From NCBI GenBank assembly GCA_030066555.1, contig JASJBK010000004.1:1-49859 (forward strand): a DNA stretch of 49,859 nt. The letters are read 5' to 3'. The stretch is from Halieaceae bacterium (lineage in GTDB: Bacteria > Pseudomonadota > Gammaproteobacteria > Pseudomonadales > Halieaceae). This document shows positions 16,471-24,067 of this stretch, one piece after another. The stretch's first letter is position 1; each line of letters opens with the position of its first letter. The translations under genes and the position numbers were made by a program. The notes beneath the pieces are model-generated. The model did not search any database. It worked only from the letters and a program-made list of their open reading frames with translations, and was not told the origin of the DNA.

Positions 16471-18003
16471 ATGCTCTTCAATTCCTACGTCTTCCTTTTC
16501 CTGTTCCTGCCGCTCGCCCTGCTGGGCTGCTACCTGCTGGCAGGGCGGGGCTGGCAGCGCATGGCAATGGTCTACCTGGTGGGCATGTCACTGTTCTTTT
16601 ACGGCTGGTGGAACCCGGTCTACCTGTGGTTGCTCGGTGCCTCGGTCGGAACCAATTTCCTGCTGGGTATGGCGCTGAACCGGGTTGGCGACGCGGTGTC
16701 GCGGCGTGGTTTGCTGGTTGTCGGCGTGGTTTTCAACCTCGCCCTGCTGGGCTATTTCAAGTACGCCAACTTCTTTGTGGATTCAGTAAACGACGCCTTC
16801 GGCTCGTCATTCACACTGGAGGCCATTGTGCTGCCGCTGGCGATCTCGTTTTTCACCTTCCAGCAGATCACCTATATCGTCGACACCTGGAAGGGCATCG
16901 TGAAGGAGCACAGCTTTCTTCACTACTGCCTGTTTGTCACCTTCTTTCCCCAGCTGCTGGCCGGCCCCATCGTGCACCACAAGGAAATGCTGCCGCAGTT
17001 CAAGCAGGCGTCTGCCATGCGCTTCAACTACAGCAACCTGGCGGTAGGCAGCGCACTGCTGGTACTGGGGCTGTTCAAGAAAGTCATCATGGCGGACAGC
17101 CTCGGCGCCTACGCCGCGCCCACCTTCGAGCTGGCAGAGCAGGGCGGCACCGTGTATTTCCTGCCGGGGTGGATTGCCGCCATCGCCTTCACGCTGGGTG
17201 TGTACTTCGACTTTTCCGCCTACTCGGATATGGCGCTGGGGCTGGCGAGGATGTTCGGGATTCACCTGCCCATCAACTTCCTGTCTCCGATGAAGGCCCG
17301 CAACATCATCGAGCTGTGGCAGGGCTGGCACATCACCCTGACGCGTTTCCTGCGCAACTATATCTTCAAGCCGCTGGGGGGCGCCCAGCGCGGTACCGTC
17401 CGGCGCCACATGAATACGCTGATTACGATGTTACTGGGTGGGCTGTGGCATGGCGCGTCCTGGAACTTTGTCATCTGGGGTGGGCTCAATGGCCTGTTCC
17501 TGGTTATCAATCACCTGTGGATCAATGTCTGCCAGCGCCTGGGCTGGCAGCTTGTCGGCTACCGTAGCTGGCGCTTGTTGTCGCACTTCCTGACCTTCAA
17601 TGCCTTCTGCGCCGCGGCAGTGTTCTTCAAGGCGGAAACCATGAGCAGCGCGTCTGCGGTGCTGGCTGGCATGTTCGGCTTCAACGGTTTCGCGATGTCG
17701 CAGTTCCTGTACGGTAGCCTGGTGAATGGGGGTGTTGTGAACTTTCTGCTGTTCTACGGGCAGGGGCTGGCGATGATTGTGTGGACACTGGTGATGGTGC
17801 TGGCCCTGCCCAATGTCTACCAGATCATGGGTAGCGGCATGGCGCAGGCAAGCTTCTACCCGCGCCGGCTCTATCGCTACAGGGGCCAGCGGCTGCTGTG
17901 GCGGCCAGACTGGCGCTGGGCCATGGCGATGGCCCTTCTCTTCATCTATGTTCTGCACGTCATGGCCGCCGACGTGCAGGAATTCATTTACTTCCAGTTC
18001 TAG
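16471..18003 (+). CDS. MBOAT O-acyltransferase, AlgI-like
   Basis: A multi-spanning membrane-bound O-acyltransferase of 510 residues. The start at 16471 gives MLFNSYVFLFLFLPL, the standard N-terminus of AlgI/PatA-type proteins; the frame is open further upstream but lacks family sequence. Family signatures include FDFSAYSDMALGLARMFGI, FWxGWHITLTRFLRNYIFKPLGG-like sequence (here LWQGWHITLTRFLRNY) and the catalytic His in LLGGLWHGASWNF. It should pass acetyl groups across the inner membrane to a periplasmic partner. The SGNH gene starts three bases after its stop, so they form a unit. No alginate genes are present nearby. Confidence 0.92.
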   Translation: MLFNSYVFLFLFLPLALLGCYLLAGRGWQRMAMVYLVGMSLFFYGWWNPVYLWLLGASVGTNFLLGMALNRVGDAVSRRGLLVVGVVFNLALLGYFKYANFFVDSVNDAFGSSFTLEAIVLPLAISFFTFQQITYIVDTWKGIVKEHSFLHYCLFVTFFPQLLAGPIVHHKEMLPQFKQASAMRFNYSNLAVGSALLVLGLFKKVIMADSLGAYAAPTFELAEQGGTVYFLPGWIAAIAFTLGVYFDFSAYSDMALGLARMFGIHLPINFLSPMKARNIIELWQGWHITLTRFLRNYIFKPLGGAQRGTVRRHMNTLITMLLGGLWHGASWNFVIWGGLNGLFLVINHLWINVCQRLGWQLVGYRSWRLLSHFLTFNAFCAAAVFFKAETMSSASAVLAGMFGFNGFAMSQFLYGSLVNGGVVNFLLFYGQGLAMIVWTLVMVLALPNVYQIMGSGMAQASFYPRRLYRYRGQRLLWRPDWRWAMAMALLFIYVLHVMAADVQEFIYFQF

Positions 18004-18006
18004 ACC

Positions 18007-19080
18007 ATGAGCGAGCCTGACAACAGTACAGCTAACCCCGAGCGCGGCTACCTGCGAGTCTTCCTCTGCCTGCTGGGTGCTATTGCTTTGGTCAATGCCA
18101 TCGGTGTTGGCGTGTTCCTTTGGGAGCCGAGGGGCTTCTACTACCGACCCTGGGAATACTTCTACGAACTTGCCTATCGCTTTGCAGCCTATGACACCAG
18201 CTGGCATCGCGAGCAGTCTGCTGACCTCAGTCGACAGAACCTGTTTTTCTATCAGGGCAGTCACTACACAGATGTCACTACCGATGCGGAAGGCTATCGC
18301 TCGGTGCCAATTACCAGCGACAGCTACCCCATCCTTGTGTCGGGGGACTCGCTGGTGTTCGGCAGCGGCTTGAGCGACACGGAGACCCTGCCGTGGCGCC
18401 TGGCAGAGCGGCTCGGCGTACCCGTGTTCAACGGCGGCCGCAGCTCGCTGGTCAACACGCTGAAGAAACCGGAGCTACAGGGCGTGGACATTGTGATCGA
18501 TGTTCGCGGTGAACCGCTGATTGCCGGCGAGGTGTTTGCCGACTACGGGTACACCGCCGATGAACCTTACCGGCCCCGCGTCACCAACGAGTTCAGTCGC
18601 TGGGAGGCGATCCGGGAAGTGGCACCGCAGCGCTATCTGCTGACACACATTGCCGGTCGTATGGCGAGGCGTGCGTTCCGCGACCTGCTGGTGTTGTACA
18701 CCGGCCCGCGCGAGCGACGCTTTATGCCCTACCGGTTGACCGAGCAGTCACTCATGAGTGCGGCAGATGCCATCGAGGCACGCAGCAAGCGGCTGCGCAG
18801 CGCCGGCAAGCGCTATATCTTCGTGGGGGTTCCCTTCGAGCAGACCCTCTATGCCGAACAGGTCAGCGAGCAGCAGCGCCGCTATCTGGAGCGCCTGCAG
18901 GTGGAACTCGAGCGACGTGGTGTGGAGTCAGTGCCCCTGCTGGACCGGTTTGCCGGCAACCGGGAGCGAGAGATTTTCCAGCGTTTTGATACCCACTGGA
19001 GCGTCCTGGGGGTAGACCTTGCCGTGAACGCCATCTGCGAACAGCTGCGTGGTGACGGTGAGTTCCGCTGCCAGCCTTAG
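18007..19080 (+). CDS. AlgX/AlgJ-like SGNH acetyltransferase partner
   Basis: A 357-residue protein with one N-terminal membrane segment (about 16-38) and a periplasmic SGNH-hydrolase-like domain. The nucleophile Ser lies in VSGDSLVFGSG (GDS block) and the Asp/His pair in FDTHWSVLG, the DTHW motif typical of AlgX/AlgJ. By analogy with AlgI/AlgJ it would take acetyl from the MBOAT protein and place it on a secreted polysaccharide or glycan. The gene follows the MBOAT stop by three bases. It overlaps the convergent M20 gene by four bases at the 3' ends. Confidence 0.85.
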   Translation: MSEPDNSTANPERGYLRVFLCLLGAIALVNAIGVGVFLWEPRGFYYRPWEYFYELAYRFAAYDTSWHREQSADLSRQNLFFYQGSHYTDVTTDAEGYRSVPITSDSYPILVSGDSLVFGSGLSDTETLPWRLAERLGVPVFNGGRSSLVNTLKKPELQGVDIVIDVRGEPLIAGEVFADYGYTADEPYRPRVTNEFSRWEAIREVAPQRYLLTHIAGRMARRAFRDLLVLYTGPRERRFMPYRLTEQSLMSAADAIEARSKRLRSAGKRYIFVGVPFEQTLYAEQVSEQQRRYLERLQVELERRGVESVPLLDRFAGNREREIFQRFDTHWSVLGVDLAVNAICEQLRGDGEFRCQP

Positions 19081-20546
19081 CTGGCGGGGCTGTCGCCGAG
19101 GTTGCTCAGCAGTGCGTGATAGAAGCGCACCGCTTCAACATAGTGATCCACGGACACCTGCTCATTCACGCCGTGCACACGCTTCGCTGTCATCGGGTTG
19201 ACGCGGAACATCATGAATCGATACACGCTGTCCGACAGGTCCACAAAGTGCTTGGCATCGGTGCCGCCCTGAACGAGGTAGGGGGTGACCAGTACCTCGC
19301 CGTCTGAGCCGCGAATGGTGCGTTCCAGCAGCTTGTAGCCAAAGCTCTCGGTCGAGGAAACGGGCGACGGCTCGTTGGCCATATGCACGGTGACCTCGAC
19401 CCGCTCGTCATCAATCGCATCGACAATATGCTGCTTCACGCCGGCGACGCTATCGCCGGGCAGGATCCGGAAGTTGACTACCGCGGTGGCGCGGGTAGGG
19501 AGGATGTTGGACTTGGAACTGCCCTCCAGCATGGTGACCGCGGTGGTGGTGCGGATGCTGGGCGCTGCGGTGCGGCTTGCGAGCAGGACCTGTTCTACCA
19601 GCGGTGACAGCAGCCAGGTGTTGGCGAGGGCCACCCGGGTCGAGTAGGGAAAGTAGTGGCCCATGTAGTAGAAATTGGGCTCCAGGGCTGACAGATCGGC
19701 GGGGAAGGGGTTGTCCTCCACCTTGACGATGGCCGCCGCCAGGATGCCCGCGGCCGTGTGCGGCGGCGGCTGGGAGGAGTGCCCTCCGGATGCGTTTACC
19801 GTCAGATGCAGGTTCATGTAACCCTTTTCGGCGATGCCGATCATGGCGACAGGCGCTTCTACCCCGGCTACCAGGCCCTGGGTCACGGCGCCTCCTTCGT
19901 CCAGCACGAACTCGAAGCTGATACCCTGGGCCTTGAAGTGTTCTGCGACATGGCCAGCACCATCCTTGCCGCCTACCTCTTCGTCGTGTCCGAAAGAGAA
20001 ATAGACGGTGCGCTGTGGCTTTTCACCGGCAGCCAGCATCAGCTCCATGGCTTCCATTAGCGCCATTACCGTCAACTTGTCGTCCACCGCCCCGCGGCCC
20101 CAGACAATGCCCTGGTCTATGGCCCCGCTGAACGGTCCGTGTATCCACTCGTCAATCGTGGCCGGGTCCACCGGAACCACATCGATATGCCCCATGAACA
20201 GCGCTGGTTTAAGTTCGGCATTGTGACCGTCGATTCGGTAGACCAGGCTGTAGCCATTTATGACTTCGCGGGTGGCCGCCGCATGGATGAGTGGATAGTG
20301 CTGTTCCAGGTAGCGATGGAAATCCAGGAAAGCCGCTTCATCAAAGTTGCTGCGATCATCGTGGGCTATGGTCGGAATCCGGATTGCACCGGCCAGGCGC
20401 TGCGCCATGGCCTCGGCGTCAACCGGCGTCTGTGGCAGGGGTTCCACGCCATGAAGCTGGCGATCGGGAAACTGGGTGTGGCCGCGTACCAGCAGGAGTG
20501 TGACCAGGCCGACGAGTACAACTGAGAGAATCAGGAACTTTTTCAT
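19077..20546 (-). CDS. M20 family metallopeptidase, PM20D1/carboxypeptidase-S-like
   Basis: A 489-residue di-zinc peptidase with an N-terminal membrane anchor (MKKFLILSVVLVGLVTLLLV). Metal ligands are visible: HxD in GHIDVVPVD (His120, Asp122), Asp155 in RGAVDDK, the EE pair in FGHDEEVGG (189-190) and a C-terminal HGVNE. These match the carboxypeptidase S/PM20D1 subgroup, which hydrolyses (and can form) N-acyl amino acids or small peptides. The open frame extends upstream into the divergent M19 promoter region, so ATG 20546 is chosen from the leader, although no strong Shine-Dalgarno precedes it. Confidence 0.9.
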   Translation of the reverse strand: MKKFLILSVVLVGLVTLLLVRGHTQFPDRQLHGVEPLPQTPVDAEAMAQRLAGAIRIPTIAHDDRSNFDEAAFLDFHRYLEQHYPLIHAAATREVINGYSLVYRIDGHNAELKPALFMGHIDVVPVDPATIDEWIHGPFSGAIDQGIVWGRGAVDDKLTVMALMEAMELMLAAGEKPQRTVYFSFGHDEEVGGKDGAGHVAEHFKAQGISFEFVLDEGGAVTQGLVAGVEAPVAMIGIAEKGYMNLHLTVNASGGHSSQPPPHTAAGILAAAIVKVEDNPFPADLSALEPNFYYMGHYFPYSTRVALANTWLLSPLVEQVLLASRTAAPSIRTTTAVTMLEGSSKSNILPTRATAVVNFRILPGDSVAGVKQHIVDAIDDERVEVTVHMANEPSPVSSTESFGYKLLERTIRGSDGEVLVTPYLVQGGTDAKHFVDLSDSVYRFMMFRVNPMTAKRVHGVNEQVSVDHYVEAVRFYHALLSNLGDSPAS

Positions 20547-20573
20547 GAAACGCACGCAAGAATTGGATGGTGC

Positions 20574-20579
20574 AGTATA
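20574..20579 (-). promoter_or_regulatory. Candidate -10 box for the M20 peptidase gene
   Basis: Read on the minus strand, TATACT lies 27 bases upstream of the ATG at 20546. The -35 region is weak. It is the only promoter-like element seen in this 139-base divergent spacer. Confidence 0.3.
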
Positions 20580-20685
20580 AAAGTGAGTCGCCGGGAAATC
20601 ACCAGCCCACGGACTTCCGGGGCCTGGGCCGCGACAGGCCTTATGTATTTGCGGTAGCTTAGTGAGTTGAGGTTTGGAGAATCCT

Positions 20686-21759
20686 ATGGCCGGTAACGAC
20701 TGGACGCGACGAGAAGTAATGAAGCGAGCCGCCATCGCTGCAGCGGCCGCCGGGCTGGCGCCGGTGGCCCGGGCTCGCGATTACAACGACATGCTGGTGA
20801 TCGACGCGCTCTGCTTCGGCCGCGAGTGGGGTGAGGATGCGATAGCTGCGCTGCGTGCCGCAAACTATTCGGGCATTATCGAAAGCCTGCCGCGCAGTGA
20901 CCTGCAGACCGCAATCGATGCGCTGGTCGGTTGGCGGGAGCGGGTGCGCGAACACGAGGCCGCGATGATGCTCGCACTGGAGGCGGCGGATTTTGAGCGC
21001 GCCCAGGCCAGCGGTCGAACCGCCGTGCTGATGAATTTCCAGGATTCCACCATGCTGGAGGGCGAGGTCGCCAATATCGACGCCTTGCATGCACTGGGCA
21101 TGCGAGCCTTCCAGCTGACCTACAATTTCCGCAACCTGGTGGGCGATGGCTGCCTGGAGCGCACCAACGCCGGCCTCTCGGACTTCGGCCTGGAGGTGGT
21201 GGAGCGTATGAACCAGGTCGGTGTACTGATCGACCTGTCCCACTGCGGCCGGCAGACCACGCTGGATGGTATTGCCTTCTCCGGGCGCCCGGTCGCCATG
21301 ACCCACACCATGTGTGACAGCGTGCGCCCGGGCCACCCGCGCGCCAAGACCGACGAGCAGATTCGCGCCTGCGCCGAGAAAGGCGGCGTGACCGGCATGA
21401 TCGCGCTGGGTTACTTTATCGGGCCTGATCCTGGCGGTGAGACCAACATCGAGCACTACGCAGACCATATCGAATACGCGGTGAAGATCGCCGGTATCGA
21501 GCACGTGGGCATCTCCACGGATTTCCCACCCCAGGGCATCTCGCCCTGGGCCACCCACGAGGAGTGGTTCGTGCCGCGTACCAGGTGGTTCAAGCCCAGC
21601 TACCAGCTGCGCTGGCCACCCTGGATTCCCGAGCTGGATACCACCGATCGCTATCGCAACCTGCTGGCGGTGCTGGAGCGCCGTGGCTGGTCGACGGGTG
21701 ACATGGAGAAACTGATGGGCCGCAACTGGCTGCGGCTGTTCAAGGAGACAATCGGCTAG
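20686..21759 (+). CDS. Membrane dipeptidase (M19) homologue with twin-arginine leader and altered metal site
   Basis: A 357-residue renal-dipeptidase-like protein. The N-terminus (WTRREVMKRAAIAAAAAGLAPVARA) is a probable Tat leader. Family blocks include LIDLSHCGRQTT, AMTHTMCDSVRP and VGISTDF. However, the usual first-metal motif DGHND is replaced by VIDALCFG, so the HxD ligands appear missing, and the bridging Glu block reads MNFQDST. It may bind one metal or have another activity. GGAGA at 20676-20680 supports ATG 20686; a TTG at 20674 is less likely. The sulfotransferase gene follows after two bases. Confidence 0.82.
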   Translation: MAGNDWTRREVMKRAAIAAAAAGLAPVARARDYNDMLVIDALCFGREWGEDAIAALRAANYSGIIESLPRSDLQTAIDALVGWRERVREHEAAMMLALEAADFERAQASGRTAVLMNFQDSTMLEGEVANIDALHALGMRAFQLTYNFRNLVGDGCLERTNAGLSDFGLEVVERMNQVGVLIDLSHCGRQTTLDGIAFSGRPVAMTHTMCDSVRPGHPRAKTDEQIRACAEKGGVTGMIALGYFIGPDPGGETNIEHYADHIEYAVKIAGIEHVGISTDFPPQGISPWATHEEWFVPRTRWFKPSYQLRWPPWIPELDTTDRYRNLLAVLERRGWSTGDMEKLMGRNWLRLFKETIG

Positions 21760-21761
21760 CA

Positions 21762-23189
21762 GTGGCATCTCTCCAGCAGATTACCAATCTGGTCCAGGCC
21801 CGCAGCCTCGACAAGGCAGCCGTCGCCCTCGCGAAGCTGCTGCAGAAGAAGGGCAAGTCCGCAGTGGACTGGCGTCAGGCGGCGAACCTGGCCAGCACCC
21901 TGGGCGACCAGGACCTGGTGTTGGCCGCGCTGCAGAAGTGGCGCGATGAGGCGCCTGCCGACCCGCACCGGCAGATCGCCGTAATCAACGCCCTGGGGGC
22001 TGTGGCCCGCCATCGCGATGCTGCGCGCGCCGCCCGCAAATTGCAGGGCCAGCCCGAGGCAGGTGCGGAAGGGTACTACCTGGAAGCCTACTACCTGGCC
22101 CGGTTTGGCAAGACCGAGGAAGCCCTGGCGCTGTATCGCAAGGCCCTGCAGATGGTCCCCCAGCACACGCCTGCCTGGGAGCAGATCGCATTGCTGGGCG
22201 GCTACCAGGACGTCGAGACTGACATTGCCGCCATGGAGCAGCTGGCGGCCACGCTGACCAACCCGCAGCAGTTGATCCCCCTGTGCTACGGTCTTGGCCG
22301 TGCCTACGATGCAACCGGCGACTACGACACGGCGTTCCTGAGAATCCAGCGCGGGGCACAATTGCGTGAGCAGGTCTCTCCCTTCAAAGTACAGCCGCAG
22401 CTCGACTACTACCGCCGGCTGCAGGGAAGTTTCAGCGCGGAGCGCATAGATCGCTGGCGCAACCCGGCGGGTGGGGCGGGTGCGGTGTTCGTGCTCGGTG
22501 CGCCGCGCTCCGGTACCACCCTGGTGGAGCAGATCCTGGCGACCGCGAACGACGTTACCGCAACCGGCGAGCACATGCTAATGCGCGTTGCGTCGCTGCC
22601 CCTGGCCAGCATGGAGCCGCCGGATATGCAACGCGCCGAGCAGTTTGCGCGGCGCGACTGGCAGCAGATGGCGCAGGCCTACCAGGGGCGGCTGCAGCGC
22701 CGCTTCAGTGTGGGCAAGTACTTCACCGACAAGTCATTGCTGAATCACAACTACGCTGGACTTGCTGCGGTCCTGTTTCCCGAAGCGCGCTTTATCTGGC
22801 TGAAGCGGGACCCGCGCGATGTCGCCTGGTCCTGCTTCCGCTCACGCATCTCCGGCAACCAATGGGCGCAGAGCCTGCAGGGCTGCCTGCAGTACCTGGC
22901 GGGACTCGACACGCTCTGTTCCCACTGGGTGGAGGTGCTGGGCGACCGCATCGCGGTGCTGGACTACGAGGCCCTGGTGACGGACCCGGATACCAGTAGC
23001 GCCATGCTGTTTGGTCATGCGGGACTCGAGCGCCCCGGGAACTGGCTGGAGTTTCACCGGCGTGCCAGTCCCGTTGCGACCGCGAGCCTGGCGCAGGTCA
23101 GGAAGCCGCTGTCTACCTCAGCGGTCGGGTCCTGGCGGCGCTACGAGAAACAGCTCGCGCCTGTGTACGCCCAGGCCGGCCTGGCCTGA
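21762..23189 (+). CDS. TPR-sulfotransferase
   Basis: A 475-residue protein with N-terminal tetratricopeptide-like helices (about 1-200) and a C-terminal PAPS-dependent sulfotransferase domain. The 5'-phosphosulfate loop is GAPRSGTTL (about 245-253), and the 3'-phosphate region is WLKRDPRDVAWSCFRSRISGN. The order TPR then sulfotransferase is common in marine proteobacteria and resembles tyrosylprotein sulfotransferases, with the TPR part probably choosing the acceptor. GTG start two bases after the M19 stop, so translation may be coupled. No PAPS synthesis genes are nearby. The acceptor is unknown. Confidence 0.87.
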   Translation: MASLQQITNLVQARSLDKAAVALAKLLQKKGKSAVDWRQAANLASTLGDQDLVLAALQKWRDEAPADPHRQIAVINALGAVARHRDAARAARKLQGQPEAGAEGYYLEAYYLARFGKTEEALALYRKALQMVPQHTPAWEQIALLGGYQDVETDIAAMEQLAATLTNPQQLIPLCYGLGRAYDATGDYDTAFLRIQRGAQLREQVSPFKVQPQLDYYRRLQGSFSAERIDRWRNPAGGAGAVFVLGAPRSGTTLVEQILATANDVTATGEHMLMRVASLPLASMEPPDMQRAEQFARRDWQQMAQAYQGRLQRRFSVGKYFTDKSLLNHNYAGLAAVLFPEARFIWLKRDPRDVAWSCFRSRISGNQWAQSLQGCLQYLAGLDTLCSHWVEVLGDRIAVLDYEALVTDPDTSSAMLFGHAGLERPGNWLEFHRRASPVATASLAQVRKPLSTSAVGSWRRYEKQLAPVYAQAGLA

Positions 23190-23199
23190 ACGAGCGTTC

Positions 23200-23871
23200 T
23201 CAGGTCTTTGCCCACATTTTCAGGAGGTTGAGCCGGGTCTTCTCGATCTTGAGCAGTACGTCGTGATCGATTTCTTCCTGGATAGCCCACTCCATCAGGT
23301 CTGCCAGGTCACCCGCGACCTCGCGTTGGGCCGGGTCCTGAATGAGGCTCTCGATCCAGGTCACAATCGCCAGTCGCTCGCCGCGGGTTACTTCGGTGAC
23401 CCAATGCGGGTAGTGGGTCGGGTAGAGAACGGCATCGCCGGCGGGCAATCGGTACTCCTGCACCCCAAACGGCGTCTCCAGTGACAGCGTGCCACCCTCG
23501 TACTCGTCCGGGTCATTCAGGAAAATAGTGATCGACATGTCGGTACGCATGCTGGGAAAGGGCCCCATGAAGGCATTGTCGACATGGCGCTTGTAAAAGG
23601 CGCCTTCGCCATAGCGCGCGAACAGCGGCGGCAGGATACGCCTGGGCACGGCGAGCTTGTTGAACTCCCCGTGGGCCTGGAACGCGCTCATTACTCGCTT
23701 CAGCATGCCGCGGTAGGTTTCCGATGTGGCGTCCACCTGCTGGGTGGACTTGAGGTCCTGGCCCAGGGTGCCGGCGCTCTGGCGCCCGTCCATCATTGGG
23801 GCTCGAGACATATCCTGGATCAGCGACTCCCGGGTGGCAGGGTCGAGTAACTGCCGTAAGACTGCTACCAA
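23200..23871 (-). CDS. piuC: PKHD-type Fe(II)/2-oxoglutarate hydroxylase, PiuC/YbiX family
   Basis: A 223-residue dioxygenase very similar in layout to PiuC/YbiX. The HxD of the iron site is in KRHVDNAFMG, the distal His in THYPHWVTEV, and the 2-oxoglutarate Arg in TRGERLAIVTW. In other bacteria these genes accompany TonB-dependent siderophore receptors; none is visible here. The start is TTG at 23871, supported by AAGGAG about six bases upstream. It converges with the sulfotransferase gene, ten bases apart. The precise substrate is not established for the family. Confidence 0.87.
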   Translation of the reverse strand: MVAVLRQLLDPATRESLIQDMSRAPMMDGRQSAGTLGQDLKSTQQVDATSETYRGMLKRVMSAFQAHGEFNKLAVPRRILPPLFARYGEGAFYKRHVDNAFMGPFPSMRTDMSITIFLNDPDEYEGGTLSLETPFGVQEYRLPAGDAVLYPTHYPHWVTEVTRGERLAIVTWIESLIQDPAQREVAGDLADLMEWAIQEEIDHDVLLKIEKTRLNLLKMWAKT

Positions 23872-24014
23872 GCTGTGCTCCTTTGCATCCGGCGGAATGC
23901 GTTCGAATCTGGGCCACCCATTCTAGCGGCCACATCCGGGCTTGCGAACCGGGTACTGTCGACCCCATCGGGTCTGGCCACGGGGCATTCGGTACCTGCA
24001 ACGGCCGCAATTAT

Positions 24015-24043
24015 TTGTCATATACTGCGTCTTACAAAATAAA
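24015..24043 (+). promoter_or_regulatory. Candidate promoter of the 2-oxoacid oxidoreductase operon
   Basis: TTGTCA (24015-24020) and AATAAA (24038-24043) are 17 bases apart, five and four matches to consensus. The predicted start near 24050 would give a very short leader before GAGGG (24054-24058). Confidence 0.4.
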
Positions 24044-24067
24044 AAACATAGTCCGAGGGTTGCTGTA

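Noticed and set aside
20659-21768. A 369-codon antisense frame across the M19 homologue.
   Set aside because: Composition (His/Gln-rich, no motif) is typical of a shadow; the plus-strand gene has a leader, a ribosome binding site and family blocks.
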